NCBI RefSeq assembly: GCF_000170915.1
Contig: NZ_ABCT01000006.1
Location: forward strand, 108,597-172,596
Source: Limnobacter sp. MED105
Lineage (GTDB): Bacteria; Pseudomonadota; Gammaproteobacteria; Burkholderiales; Burkholderiaceae_B
Length of the DNA: 64,000 nt
Direction: 5' to 3'
Positions 17,014 to 26,725 of this stretch are shown one piece after another (the stretch's first letter is position 1; each line of letters starts with the position of its first letter). The notes beneath the pieces are model-generated. The model ran no database searches and had not been told where the DNA came from. It saw only the letters and a program-made list of their open reading frames with translations. The translations under genes and the position numbers were made by a program.

Positions 17014-17865
17014 ATGAAAAAACTCGATCTGGATGCATTAACCATATTGGTTGCAGTGGCTGATTCAGGTAGTTTTGCGGCTGGCGCAGCTTTGGTGCAC
17101 CGCTCGCCGTCGGCGGTCAGCATGCAAATCAAAGGGCTTGAGAGTCTTCTGGGCAAACCCCTGTTTTTGCGCGACACACGCAACTTACAGTTAACGGCGG
17201 AGGGCCATACCTTGTTGGGCTATGCCCGACAAATGCTCGCCTTGCGGGATGAAGCCTTTGCAGAATTAACCCGACCCGCTGTGACCGGGCGCGTTAGCAT
17301 CGGTGTTCCTGATGATTATGCGTCGTCTTTGTTGCCACCAGTTTTGCGTAAATTTTCTGCCACTTATCCCCGTGTGGAAATACAGGTGGTAGGGCGACCC
17401 AGCAATCACATCGCGCAAATGGTCAAAGACAATGAAGTAGACCTGGCTGTAATCACCCGCACCAAGGGGTGCCCAGGGGTGTTGCTACGCCTGGAACCAC
17501 TGGTGTGGGCGGGTTCCCCGAGCAACAAAAATATTTGGAAGGAACGCCCCTTGCCACTTGCACTGTTTGGTGAGGGAAGTACCGCGCGTATCCATGCTCT
17601 AAAGGCTTTGCAGCAGGCAAAAATTCCCTACCGTATGTCGTACGAAAGCCCGGCCGTGCAAGGCTTGGTTAGTATGGTAGACGCTGGCCTGGCAATTGCA
17701 CCCCTGGCCCAGTGCGGTGTACCTGCTCACCTTACCCGATTGGGTTCTGCAGAGGGCTTGCCACCGTTGCAGCCCGTCGAGGTGGTGTTGTCCAGAAGCT
17801 TGAAATCGAAACGCCCTCCCTGTGATTATTTTGCTGAGTTGCTGGTTCAAGAACTCAGCACTTGA
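17014..17865 (+). CDS. LysR family transcriptional regulator
   Basis: 283 residues. N-terminal winged helix-turn-helix (about 5-65: LDALTILVAVADSGSFAAGA, then SAVSMQIKGLE, LFLRDTR). The C-terminal substrate-binding fold starts near residue 90 (GRVSIGVPDDYAS). Divergent from the LysE exporter, which it probably controls. The effector is likely the exported amino acid (inference). Confidence 0.9.
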   Translation: MKKLDLDALTILVAVADSGSFAAGAALVHRSPSAVSMQIKGLESLLGKPLFLRDTRNLQLTAEGHTLLGYARQMLALRDEAFAELTRPAVTGRVSIGVPDDYASSLLPPVLRKFSATYPRVEIQVVGRPSNHIAQMVKDNEVDLAVITRTKGCPGVLLRLEPLVWAGSPSNKNIWKERPLPLALFGEGSTARIHALKALQQAKIPYRMSYESPAVQGLVSMVDAGLAIAPLAQCGVPAHLTRLGSAEGLPPLQPVEVVLSRSLKSKRPPCDYFAELLVQELST

Positions 17866-17952
17866 ATCTGTCAGCCACACATTGCAGTACAAGTTGAATC
17901 AAATCCATCAGTAATTCCAGCTGCACAAAACAGCCCACGGAGACTAAAAGTC

Positions 17953-19275
17953 ATGAAATTGCTGCTAAATGCGCTCGGTCTTTTGGCAGCGTCAGCATTA
18001 TTGGGTGCGTGCCTTGGTGGCGCTGACAGTACCGATTCCTCTTCAACGCCACGGCTTGATTTACGCGAAGTACAAGCCAACATGGTGGGGGTTTGGTCAA
18101 CTGCACCTTATGGCCCTTATCCGCTCGGGCCGCTGACTCAGGAAAACATACCCTTGCCTGGCGCACCCGAGTTGGCAAGCTTTCCGGGGGATCAGGCCGT
18201 TAACCGCAGCTTTCGAATGATCATCAACCCGACCTTGGGTGGCCAAGCGGTTCGTTTGCGGTTGTCCAATCTGGTGGGGACCCAGCCGGTGCGTTTCGAG
18301 AATATTTCAATCGCCAAAGGCAATCCTTTGTTACCCAATATCGATGAGTCGACTCGGGTTCCGCTAACAGTGAATGGTCGAGATTTCGGCGTGGCCATGC
18401 CAGGGCAGGAATTGATTACCGATGTGGCTGAGTTCGCATTCAATTCGCAGGAAGATTTGGCCATCACATTCCATGTGGCAGGCGAAAGTGGACCCATGAC
18501 CTGGCATGCAGTCAGTTTTGGTCCGCAGTACATTAGCCCTCACAACAGTGGGGATGTGACCCGTGATTCTCTCGGCACCTCGTTCTCGCAAGTGTCGGTG
18601 GGGTGGTTTTTCCTGTCTGGACTCGATGCGTTCAATCCCCAGACCAAAGGCGCAATCGTAGCCATTGGTGACTCGATCACTGACGGGTTTTTACAGGTAT
18701 TGAACCAACGCTGGACGGACCGCTTGGCCATGCGCTTGAATGCACAAAACGCCAACGTGGCAGTGTTGAATCAAGGGATCAACAGCAACACGGTGACCGC
18801 AGCAAGAAGCGGTTTTGCTGGTCCTCCATTGCTTGAGCGTTTTCGGCGGGATGTGTTGGAGCAGCCCGGCGTTAAAGGTGTGATTATTTTTGAGGGCACG
18901 AATGATTTGGGTGCCGGTGTGAAAGCTGAACCTGTGATTCAAGCCTATCAACAGCTAATACAGCAGGCGCGGTCCAATGGCTTGTGCGTGTTTATGGGTA
19001 CAATCCCGCCGCGCGCTGACGTGGCATTCGGGTGGCTTCCCGATGGCCCTATCGTGAAAGAACCCGAACGGCAGAAAATCAATACCTGGATTCGTAGCAC
19101 GCCTTTGATTGATGGTGTTGTTGATTTTGACGAAGTACTTGCTTTGCCTGGCATACCGTTGCCCAATGCGGCTTTGTTCATCCCCGACTTGCTGCATCCA
19201 AATTCACTTGGCTTTACCGCAATGGGCGATGAAGTGAATATTGATGCATTGCTGACCCGTTGCAATTTAAACTGA
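17953..19275 (+). CDS. SGNH/GDSL hydrolase family lipoprotein (paralogue)
   Basis: 440 residues beginning with a lipoprotein signal (lipobox LLGAC). Same architecture as the lipoprotein at 2915-4273: an N-terminal beta-rich domain (about 30-230) with matching RLRLSN and FENI(S/H) segments, then an SGNH domain with Ser241 in IGDSITDG, Asn in GTNDLG, and D412-x-x-H415 in DLLHPN. Probably an anchored esterase. It stands apart from any glycosidase. The next gene (MBL fold) follows after 29 bases. Confidence 0.85.
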   Translation: MKLLLNALGLLAASALLGACLGGADSTDSSSTPRLDLREVQANMVGVWSTAPYGPYPLGPLTQENIPLPGAPELASFPGDQAVNRSFRMIINPTLGGQAVRLRLSNLVGTQPVRFENISIAKGNPLLPNIDESTRVPLTVNGRDFGVAMPGQELITDVAEFAFNSQEDLAITFHVAGESGPMTWHAVSFGPQYISPHNSGDVTRDSLGTSFSQVSVGWFFLSGLDAFNPQTKGAIVAIGDSITDGFLQVLNQRWTDRLAMRLNAQNANVAVLNQGINSNTVTAARSGFAGPPLLERFRRDVLEQPGVKGVIIFEGTNDLGAGVKAEPVIQAYQQLIQQARSNGLCVFMGTIPPRADVAFGWLPDGPIVKEPERQKINTWIRSTPLIDGVVDFDEVLALPGIPLPNAALFIPDLLHPNSLGFTAMGDEVNIDALLTRCNLN

Positions 19276-19304
19276 ACTCACCACAACAACACGGAACTTG
19301 ACTC

Positions 19305-20120
19305 ATGAAAATTCACCACATGAATTGCGGCACCATGTGCCCAATCTGCAAGCGATTGATCAATGGCAGTGGTGGTTTTTTTGAACGGGCGAATATGGTG
19401 TGCCATTGTTTGCTGGTCGAGAGCGAGCAGGGTTTGATTTTGGTCGATACCGGTTTAGGTACAGGTGATGTGCTGGAACCTAACCGGCGTTTGGGTGCTG
19501 GCTTTGTAGCCATGTTGGCTCCTCAGCTGCGCATGGAAGAAACTGCGATTGAGCAAGTGAAGAACCTTGGATTCAAAGTCAGTGATGTGAAGCACATTGT
19601 GCCCACTCACCTTGATCTGGATCATGCTGGGGGCTTGAGTGATTTTCCCGGTGCGCAAGTGCATGTGTTCGAGCCTGAGCATCGCCATGCAATCAAGCCA
19701 AGCCTGCGTGATTCCTTGCGCTTCAGGAAAGCGCAGTTTGAGCACCAACCCAAATGGACCATTCACGACAAACCCACTGAAACCTGGTTTGGTTTTCAGG
19801 CCATTCGACCCATTGCCGGTATTGAATTACTGATGGTGCCGTTGATTGGGCACACGCGCGGGCATGTGGGCGTGGCGGTGAAGAACGGCAACAAGTGGAT
19901 TTTGCATTGCGGCGATGCTTACTTTCATCGCAGTGAAGTGGCTTTGAAACATGAAGACCCCATGCCTGCAGGCGTGGCCTTTTTTGAAAAACTGGTGCAA
20001 ACATTACCGGCAGAGCGGGTGGCCACACAGGCACGTTTGCGTGAGTTGGTCAAAAGCAGTGGCGATGAAGTTGAGCTGTTTTGCGCGCATGACCCCGTGG
20101 AGTATGCGCGCTATCTCTGA
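19305..20120 (+). CDS. MBL-fold metallo-hydrolase
   Basis: 271 residues. Metallo-beta-lactamase fold with LVDTGLGTGD, and the metal motif PTHLDLDHAGGL in which the usual HxHxDH reads HxDxDH. Further His ligands are likely in IGHTRGHVGV and LHCGDAYFH. The N terminus carries a Cys cluster (CGTMCPIC). Related proteins include AHL lactonase-like enzymes, but the substrate is not predictable. No signal peptide is evident. Confidence 0.8.
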   Translation: MKIHHMNCGTMCPICKRLINGSGGFFERANMVCHCLLVESEQGLILVDTGLGTGDVLEPNRRLGAGFVAMLAPQLRMEETAIEQVKNLGFKVSDVKHIVPTHLDLDHAGGLSDFPGAQVHVFEPEHRHAIKPSLRDSLRFRKAQFEHQPKWTIHDKPTETWFGFQAIRPIAGIELLMVPLIGHTRGHVGVAVKNGNKWILHCGDAYFHRSEVALKHEDPMPAGVAFFEKLVQTLPAERVATQARLRELVKSSGDEVELFCAHDPVEYARYL

Positions 20121-20127
20121 ATCAGAG

Positions 20128-20907
20128 TCAGCCTTTTGCTTTTCGTGCTGCAGCCAATTGTGCTTGCAGCGCATCAATGCGCTGGTGGTTGTCTTCGGAA
20201 CCAATGTAACTTCTGAACAGCCATTCCTGAGTGCGCATGGACATGTCCAGATCTTGGTTCAACACCACATTCGACAGTCGCTTGGTTTCAGCCAAACAGG
20301 CACGGTCGTATTGCGCCATATCGCGTGCAATTTGGGCAACCGAAGTCAGCAATTCACCTTCAGGAAATACCTTGCTGACATAGCCCATGCGCTCCGCTTC
20401 TGCAGCATCGTAAATGCGGCCAGTCAACGCCACTTCCTTGGCGCGACCCATGCCAATGATGCGCCACAGCGGGTCCATAATCGGGGTCAGCGACAGCACA
20501 ATTTCACGCTGGCCAAACTTGGCGCGTGTGGAGGCGTAGCGAATGTCACACATCATTGTCAAATCAAAACCACCCGCAATGGCGGCACCTCCCACGGCAC
20601 AAATGACAGGTTGTTCGCAAAACAGAATCGCGCGGTAAGCGCGGTGGAACAGGGCGGTGTAGGCCTCGTTGCTCACCTTCTCCAGTTTGCGAATTTCATT
20701 CAAATCGAACCCTGCTGAAAAGTAGCGCTCGCCGCCAGTGAACACAATCACGTTCACGTCTTGCCGCGCACCCAGCGTGTTGAACATGTGTGTTACTTCT
20801 TCCAGTACATCGGGCGCAAGCGCATTGCCTTTGTCGGGGCGGTTAATCGTGACAGTGGCCACGCGTTCGGCCACATTCAGGGTCAAATACTCAAAATTCA
20901 TTTGCAT
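20128..20907 (-). CDS. Enoyl-CoA hydratase/isomerase (crotonase) family protein
   Basis: About 259 residues; the start is taken at 20907, with TGGA just upstream (an ATG two codons later is also possible; the longer frame would start at 20937). Crotonase features: TINRPDKGNALAPDV, oxyanion-hole segment FSAGFDLNEI, and AVGGAAIAGGFDLTMMCD, where catalytic Glu residues of true hydratases would be expected. The AGGFDL segment lacks one of the two Glu residues, so it may be an isomerase or another crotonase-fold enzyme. Confidence 0.82.
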   Translation of the reverse strand: MQMNFEYLTLNVAERVATVTINRPDKGNALAPDVLEEVTHMFNTLGARQDVNVIVFTGGERYFSAGFDLNEIRKLEKVSNEAYTALFHRAYRAILFCEQPVICAVGGAAIAGGFDLTMMCDIRYASTRAKFGQREIVLSLTPIMDPLWRIIGMGRAKEVALTGRIYDAAEAERMGYVSKVFPEGELLTSVAQIARDMAQYDRACLAETKRLSNVVLNQDLDMSMRTQEWLFRSYIGSEDNHQRIDALQAQLAAARKAKG

Positions 20908-20923
20908 TGTTTCCAGTTGTTTT

Positions 20924-22393
20924 TTATTTCCAGGCATTGTTCGTTACCTTGACCACATAAAAGCCCTGGTAGCCATCGGTGTACCAGATTTCTTTTCGTT
21001 CCGGCACAAATGCAGGGCTGGACATGGCCCAGTTGCTCGCCGGTGCGGGCAACGTTAGCACACGTGGCTTCACTGGTGCGTTGAAGTAGGCCACTTCAAC
21101 CGGGTTGGCCGGGTCGCGAATGTCAAAAATCCGAAGGCCTGACAAAATCATGCTGCAAGCCACAATAGTGGGGTCCACGCGGGTGGGAATATTGCAGTAG
21201 TGCCCCGCATAGCCACCTGTGGGGTTTTGAGCCCCCGGGTCGCTGGCAATTTCTTCACGGTTGGCGATGTTGTGCACATCCAGTCGCAGGTTGGAAATTA
21301 CTTTGGGCTTCGTTTCATCTGAAATGTCGATAATGCGTGCTGCACCCACGTTGGGACCATGAATACCGACAGGAAGGGGGCCACTGTTGCCGCCCGAGTA
21401 TTCATCAATTTCCATCACATACTGTTTGCCATTGCGTGTGAAGGGAATGGCGTTTTGTGGAATGGTCACAGTGTCCCAGCTTACTCGGGAAATTTCGCGC
21501 ACCTGCGGGTTGGCTTTGCGGGCCTGAATTTCAGAAATGTCCAGAATCAACATACCTGCAGGGTCGCCAATACTGGCCACATAGGCGCGGTTGCCATCAG
21601 GGCTGATGGACAGGCCATGCGATGAATATTGGCCGGCCCAAAGGGGGCGCGGCAGGCTTGGGTTGGAAATATCAAGCGCCACCAACGTGGAAGTAGAAGG
21701 TGAGCCCGAGAAGAATGTTTTACCGTCGGGAGAAATGCCGCTTTCATGTCCAAACAAACCCAGCGGTGTTGATGATTTCAACACCGGGTTGCGACAGTCT
21801 TCCGACACATCGTAAATATCCACAATTCCTGGGCCAAACGCCGGGTTGCCCAATACAGCGGCCAGCACGCCACCTTCCTGGCTCACCACCAGTGACTCAT
21901 GGGGTGACAACATGGCAGGCGTGATTAGCCGCGCAGTGCGAACTGGCTTGGTGGGGTCGCTCATGTCGAACACATTCACGCCCAGTTCAAGGTCAAGAAT
22001 GTTGGTGGGAAACAGCAAGGTGCTGTCAGCAAACGCGCAGTCGCGGCCCGCTTTGTCGCGGTAGCGTTCTACCTTGAAGCCACCTACGGTGCCAATAACG
22101 CGTTCGGGTGCGAATGAACCCACCATCTGTGTGTTGCAGGCAAAACCTGCAGCAGCCAAACCAGCATCGTGATCGGCTTGTGACACACGGCCTTGCATCC
22201 CTGTTTCAGGGCGCGAGCCCGGGCCACAGCGTCCTTGAGGTGTTGCAGTAATATTCAAACCATCGACCACTTGAGAGGGATTTGTTCGCACGCCGCTGAA
22301 AGAATTGCTGCTGTCGGAACTACCCAGGCAACCCGCAATCAGTGTGGGCAGAAGCAGGGCGGTGAGAACCAAAGGTGAGGATTGTTTCAACAT
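20924..22393 (-). CDS. LVIVD-repeat lipoprotein
   Basis: 489 residues with a lipoprotein signal (lipobox LIAGC). The rest is a beta-propeller-like series of LVIVD-type repeats: NVFDMSDPTKPVRTARL, VDIYDVSEDC, LVALDISNPSLPRPLW, LILDISEIQ and LRIFDIRDPANPVEVAYF. Such proteins are surface or periplasmic and of unknown function. The downstream crotonase gene begins close to its end, and a DUF305 gene lies just upstream on the same strand, a recurrent pairing. Confidence 0.8.
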   Translation of the reverse strand: MLKQSSPLVLTALLLPTLIAGCLGSSDSSNSFSGVRTNPSQVVDGLNITATPQGRCGPGSRPETGMQGRVSQADHDAGLAAAGFACNTQMVGSFAPERVIGTVGGFKVERYRDKAGRDCAFADSTLLFPTNILDLELGVNVFDMSDPTKPVRTARLITPAMLSPHESLVVSQEGGVLAAVLGNPAFGPGIVDIYDVSEDCRNPVLKSSTPLGLFGHESGISPDGKTFFSGSPSTSTLVALDISNPSLPRPLWAGQYSSHGLSISPDGNRAYVASIGDPAGMLILDISEIQARKANPQVREISRVSWDTVTIPQNAIPFTRNGKQYVMEIDEYSGGNSGPLPVGIHGPNVGAARIIDISDETKPKVISNLRLDVHNIANREEIASDPGAQNPTGGYAGHYCNIPTRVDPTIVACSMILSGLRIFDIRDPANPVEVAYFNAPVKPRVLTLPAPASNWAMSSPAFVPERKEIWYTDGYQGFYVVKVTNNAWK

Positions 22394-22412
22394 GATCTAG
22401 AGTGTCTCCGGT

Positions 22413-23078
22413 TCAGGATTTTTTGAGTTGTTGTAGTTTCAATTGGATCCAGCCAATTTCCATGCCCTGTTCGCGAATCATGGAACTGGCCAAAGCCTTT
22501 ACCAGGCTTGCCCCACCGTTTCGGTTTGCAAACCAGGCCATGGGAATGGCTGCACGGTGGTGGGCCAGCATCAGCTCAAGAAAAATAATCTCTTTCTCGG
22601 TACCTGTGGCGTTCTTCAGTTCTTCAAGTTGTTCGGGTGTGGCCACGCCAGCCATGGCACCGCCATCAGCTTTGCATTGGGCCTGGTAAAGCTGATCGTC
22701 TAGGTGGCGAACATTGGTGGCGTTTTCGACCCACGCCATGGGCGGGCCATCCAGCATTACGGGTTCGTTCCAGGCGGTCAGCCAGCCTTCCATCACACCC
22801 ATTTCACGGGTCTGTTTCATGATGATGGATTGGGCCAATGCCTGAATTTCAGGCGATGCGGCGTCGCGCATCATCATTGACATTTGAATGGCTTGGGCAT
22901 GGTGCAATAACATGCTGCGCGCAAAACCCGAGTCGATCGGGTCGATGGCTGGTTTCTTGTCTTGTGTGCTTTGCTGGAAAACAAAAAAACCAGCCACAAG
23001 TGCGCATAGGGCCAGTACGACAAGTATCAGGGCGCGTTTGCCCGGATAGGGTGATTGTTGGGACTTTGGGTGTTGCAT
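22413..23078 (-). CDS. DUF305 family protein
   Basis: 221 residues. N-terminal membrane anchor (about 15-35), then the DUF305 ferritin-like four-helix domain with its His/Met-rich motifs LLHHAQAIQMSMMM and LELMLAHHRAAIPMAWF. Metal binding (often suggested copper) is plausible, but the function is not established. It reads into the LVIVD lipoprotein gene with 20 bases between, so the two are probably co-transcribed. Confidence 0.85.
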   Translation of the reverse strand: MQHPKSQQSPYPGKRALILVVLALCALVAGFFVFQQSTQDKKPAIDPIDSGFARSMLLHHAQAIQMSMMMRDAASPEIQALAQSIIMKQTREMGVMEGWLTAWNEPVMLDGPPMAWVENATNVRHLDDQLYQAQCKADGGAMAGVATPEQLEELKNATGTEKEIIFLELMLAHHRAAIPMAWFANRNGGASLVKALASSMIREQGMEIGWIQLKLQQLKKS

Positions 23079-23085
23079 GTCTCGC

Positions 23086-23112
23086 GGTGTATTTTTCTAA
23101 TGTATATACACC
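23086..23112. promoter_or_regulatory. Inverted repeat upstream of the DUF305 gene
   Basis: GGTGTAT at 23086-23092 and ATACACC at 23106-23112, a perfect 7-bp dyad with an AT-rich spacer, ending 8 bases before the DUF305 start. It could be an operator overlapping the promoter. Confidence 0.4.
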
Positions 23113-23159
23113 TTCTACTTACAAAAACCCCTGTTGGATTCAGTACTTATTGTTCAAAT

Positions 23160-24206
23160 TCAGTGCTGAAAACCTGGTGTCAACATGTCAGTAATGTCCC
23201 TGGCGCTGGCCGGTACGCAGTCGCTGGCATTCTGCCCGGCCCACAGCGGCGAGAAGTCGCCTGAGCCCATGCTTTCCGCCTTGGCCCGTAATGGTGCAAT
23301 GCCAGGTGTGGCCAAAGGAAATTCGGGCGGAAATTCTGAAAGCGCACCGAGTTCTCGCATTACCCGGTTCACAATGCCGCGTGCTGGCCTGCCACTGAAC
23401 AGGTTGGTCAGTGCAGTGTGGCGTGCAGCTTCACTTTGCAATGCTTTGCGGTGAATGGCACTGGTGCTGCATTCCGTTGCCAACAGATAAGCTGTGCCCA
23501 CTTGCACTGCGCTGGCACCCAGGGCCATGGCCGCAGCCACGCCCTTCGCATTGGAAATACCGCCCGCCGCGATGACCGGCACATTCACTGCTTTCACAAT
23601 TTGCGGTAGCAGCGCAAAGGTACCCATTTGCAGATTTAAATCATGATTCAGAAAGTGTCCGCGGTGCCCGCCAGCCTCCAGCCCTTGGGCAATGATGAAA
23701 TCGCAGCCATTGGCCTGAAGCCATAGCGCCTCTTCCACGGTGGTGGCCGATGAAATGATTTGCGCACCCATGGCTTTCACGCGCTTTAGCAATTCAGGTT
23801 TTGGCAAACCGAAATGAAAGCTGACATAGGGAGGCTTGAACTCCTCAAGCAGTTCAGCCGATTCATCATTGAATGGAGTTCGGCCCTGACCGCTGGGAAA
23901 TTCGTCAATGTTTAAACCCAACTCAGCGTAATACGGCGCCAGTGCATTTTTCCATTTCTGGTTGCGCGTGGCGTCGATTTCCGGTGGTGTGTGGGCGAAG
24001 AAATTCACGTTGTAAGGCTTCGCATTGCCTTTCTGAGTGGTGCCTTCTGCAATGGCCTGAAGTTCAGTGCGAAGCTGACTTGTAGTGAGCATGGCGCAGG
24101 GCAGGGAGCCCAGGCCGCCGGCATTGCTGACTGCAATGCACAGCGCACTGGTCTGCACACCCGCCATGGGCGCCTGCACAAGCGGGTATTGCGTGTTAAA
24201 CAACAT
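23160..24206 (-). CDS. Nitronate monooxygenase family protein
   Basis: 348 residues from the ATG at 24206, which has AGG six bases upstream. TIM-barrel FMN enzyme of the 2-nitropropane dioxygenase family: YPLVQAPMAGVQTSALC at the N terminus, GCDFIIAQGLEAGGHRGHF (phosphate/FMN binding and catalytic region), and VIAAGGISNAKGVAAAMALGASAVQVGTAYL. It oxidises nitronates, limiting toxicity of compounds such as propionate 3-nitronate. The upstream MFS gene stops a few bases before it, so they share an operon. Confidence 0.88.
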   Translation of the reverse strand: MLFNTQYPLVQAPMAGVQTSALCIAVSNAGGLGSLPCAMLTTSQLRTELQAIAEGTTQKGNAKPYNVNFFAHTPPEIDATRNQKWKNALAPYYAELGLNIDEFPSGQGRTPFNDESAELLEEFKPPYVSFHFGLPKPELLKRVKAMGAQIISSATTVEEALWLQANGCDFIIAQGLEAGGHRGHFLNHDLNLQMGTFALLPQIVKAVNVPVIAAGGISNAKGVAAAMALGASAVQVGTAYLLATECSTSAIHRKALQSEAARHTALTNLFSGRPARGIVNRVMRELGALSEFPPEFPLATPGIAPLRAKAESMGSGDFSPLWAGQNASDCVPASARDITDMLTPGFQH

Positions 24207-24214
24207 ATTCAACC

Positions 24215-25534
24215 TTAATCTTTCAGTTCCAATGCACGGTTCAGGCTAAGCGCAGCCAGCGAACCCACCGCGCCTGAAAGCAGGTACAGGCTTACATACT
24301 CCAGTCCGAAATGTGCGGCCAGACCCAAAGCAACCAGGGGCGCGAAGCCCGCTCCAACCAGCCAGGCCAGGTCGGATGTCAGCGCAGCACCCATGTAACG
24401 GTACTTGGCTTTGAAGTTGGCGGTCACCGCACCAGCGGCTTGCCCGTAGGAAAGCCCCAGCAGCACGAAACCGATCAGGATAAAAACGGTTTGGCCGGTG
24501 TCGCCACCGTCCATCATGGAAGGCACAAAGAAGCTGAATAGAGCAATCAGGATCGCGAAGAAACCCAAGGTGTTACGGCGCCCCAGCTTGTCAGCGATCA
24601 GGCCACTCAACACCACCGAGCCAGCTGCAAGCACTGCGCCTGCAATTTGAATCACCAGGAATTCTGGTATGGACCGCTCGGAATGCAGCACAATCCAGGA
24701 CAGCGGAAACACAGTCACCACGTGAAACAGCGCATAGCTGGCCAAGGCCGCCAAAGCACCCACCAAAATGTTGTGACCTTGCGAGCCTACAATTTCAGTG
24801 ACCTTCACGGGTTGAAGTTCGCGTTCCTCCAGCAGGCGAGCGTATTCGGTTGTGGCCACCAAGCGCAGGCGGGCAAACAAAGCCACCACGTTAATCGCAA
24901 AAGCCACATAGAAGGGATAGCGCCAGCCCCAGTCCAGGAAGTCAGCGCTGGACAAAGCAGACAACAGGTAGGCAAACAAGCCTGCTGCAATCACGAATCC
25001 CAAAGGAGCACCCAACTGGCCCAGCATGGCGTACCAACCACGTTTGTTTTCAGGCGCATTCAAGGCCAAAAGCGATGGCAAACCATCCCATGAACCGCCG
25101 AAAGCGAGCCCTTGACCAATCCGCAGTACCGACAACAACACGATGGAGGCGACACCCAGCGATGCGTATGTGGGCAGGAAGGCGATGCCGGCTGTAGAAA
25201 TACCCAACATGAAAAGGGCCACGGTCAGTTTGGTTTCACGTCCAAACTTTTGTTGCACCATCATCAACGCGACGGTACCGACCGGGCGAGCGATGAACGC
25301 AAACGAGAAAATAATAAATGAATACAGGGTTGCGGTCAGCGGGTCTTCAAAGGGAAAAAACACCTTTGGGAACACCAACACTGATGCAATCGCATACACA
25401 AAAAAGTCGAAATACTCGGATGCGCGCCCAATAACCACCCCGATGGCGATTTCGCCTGGGGACACATTGCTGTTACTGCCGTGATGGCCCGGTGTGACGC
25501 CTTGTTCTGCGTGAATTGTACTTGTGCCGGACAT
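24215..25534 (-). CDS. MFS transporter, metabolite:H+ symporter type
   Basis: The start at 25534 is chosen for the GAGGAG ribosome site; the longer frame has no site. 439 residues, about 12 membrane helices. The metabolite:H+ symporter (MHS) signature is visible: GRASEYFDFFVYAIASVLVFP in helix 1, a loop with FAFIARPVGTVALM, and GGSWDGLPSLLALNAPENKRGW. MHS members import organic acids such as shikimate, citrate or alpha-ketoglutarate. It is co-transcribed with the nitronate monooxygenase; whether their substrates are linked is unknown. Confidence 0.85.
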   Translation of the reverse strand: MSGTSTIHAEQGVTPGHHGSNSNVSPGEIAIGVVIGRASEYFDFFVYAIASVLVFPKVFFPFEDPLTATLYSFIIFSFAFIARPVGTVALMMVQQKFGRETKLTVALFMLGISTAGIAFLPTYASLGVASIVLLSVLRIGQGLAFGGSWDGLPSLLALNAPENKRGWYAMLGQLGAPLGFVIAAGLFAYLLSALSSADFLDWGWRYPFYVAFAINVVALFARLRLVATTEYARLLEERELQPVKVTEIVGSQGHNILVGALAALASYALFHVVTVFPLSWIVLHSERSIPEFLVIQIAGAVLAAGSVVLSGLIADKLGRRNTLGFFAILIALFSFFVPSMMDGGDTGQTVFILIGFVLLGLSYGQAAGAVTANFKAKYRYMGAALTSDLAWLVGAGFAPLVALGLAAHFGLEYVSLYLLSGAVGSLAALSLNRALELKD

Positions 25535-25608
25535 TTGAACTTCTCCTCGAATCTTTGCTTGCTTGAATATTATTTTTATTTTCAATGGGTTGAAAGTGAA
25601 ATCTGCTG

Positions 25609-25635
25609 GCTGGGACAATATGTCCAATGCCCAGC
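25609..25635. promoter_or_regulatory. Nested palindrome between the MFS and cyoA genes
   Basis: Inner GGACA-ATA-TGTCC (25613-25625) inside an outer GCTGGG (25609-25614) and CCCAGC (25630-25635). It lies in the divergent intergenic region, 56 bases before the cyoA start, and may be an operator for one or both transcripts. Confidence 0.4.
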
Positions 25636-25690
25636 GACACCCCATGTCAGTAAATTAGCATGAAATCAATTCCTAACCGTGCTGGGTATT

Positions 25691-26725
25691 ATGTTCAAGC
25701 CACTGAAACGAAGTCTTTTGTTGGTGCCGCTTCTCCTGCTTGCAGGATGTAACACCATTGTGATGAATCCCAAGGGAGATATCGCTTCTCAACAGGCCGA
25801 TTTGATCGTGTTGTCGACAGTGTTGATGTTGATCATCATTGTGCCGGTGATTTTCCTGACCTGCTTCTTCGCTTGGAAGTATCGCCAGGCCAACACGCAG
25901 GCTGAGTACGATCCTGAATGGGACCACTCCACCAAGCTGGAACTGGTAATTTGGGGTGCGCCGCTGCTGATTATCATTGTGTTGGGCCTGGTGACCTGGG
26001 TAAGCACTCACAAGCTTGACCCATATCGCCCGCTTGACCGCATTAACGCAAGCACACCTTTGCCGGCAGACCATGAGCCATTGGTGGTTCAGGTGGTGTC
26101 ACTGGATTGGAAGTGGCTGTTCATTTACCCCGAGCAAGGCATTGCGACCGTGAACGAACTGGTCACTCCAGTGAATGTGCCCGTGCGCTTCAAGATCACC
26201 TCCAGCACCGTGATGAATTCCTTCTACATTCCTGCGCTGGCTGGCCAAATTTACTCCATGGCAGGTATGGAAACCACTTTGAACGCTGTGATTAATGAAA
26301 AGGGCAGTTGGGAAGGTTTCTCTGCGAACTACAGCGGTGCCGGGTTTTCCCACATGCGCTTTAAGTACAACGGTGTAAGCCAGGAAGAGTTTGACAACTG
26401 GGTTGCACGCAACAAATCGTACGGAAAAGAACTAGACCGCGCTGCTTACCTTGAACTGGAAAAACCCAGTACGAAGCACCCTGTCGAGCGTTTCGCCACA
26501 GTGGAACCCGAACTGTTCCACGCCATTGTCAACCGATGCGTGGTTGAAGGCACTGTGTGTATGGACACTCAAATGATGGCGGACTCCATGCGCAATCGAA
26601 CTGATTTGTCGCCTGACGAACTGGCAATTTTGATCGAAGAAGCCATGTGCCGCATTCCGACCGACGACGCAAATCCACTCATCACTTCATCCAAGAAGAA
26701 TGGCTATGACTCAGTATCCAATTGA
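25691..26725 (+). CDS. cyoA: Cytochrome bo3 quinol oxidase subunit II
   Basis: About 344 residues from the ATG at 25691 (a GTG at 25679 is possible). Lipoprotein signal with lipobox LLAGC, two membrane helices, then a cupredoxin domain. The former CuA region ([18 protein letters not shown]) lacks the CuA cysteines, as in quinol oxidases rather than cytochrome c oxidases. [20 protein letters not shown] matches CyoA. First gene of cyoABCD; the 3' end overlaps cyoB. The inner-membrane complex oxidises ubiquinol and pumps protons. Confidence 0.95.
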   Translation: MFKPLKRSLLLVPLLLLAGCNTIVMNPKGDIASQQADLIVLSTVLMLIIIVPVIFLTCFFAWKYRQANTQAEYDPEWDHSTKLELVIWGAPLLIIIVLGLVTWVSTHKLDPYRPLDRINASTPLPADHEPLVVQVVSLDWKWLFIYPEQGIATVNELVTPVNVPVRFKITSSTVMNSFYIPALAGQIYSMAGMETTLNAVINEKGSWEGFSANYSGAGFSHMRFKYNGVSQEEFDNWVARNKSYGKELDRAAYLELEKPSTKHPVERFATVEPELFHAIVNRCVVEGTVCMDTQMMADSMRNRTDLSPDELAILIEEAMCRIPTDDANPLITSSKKNGYDSVSN

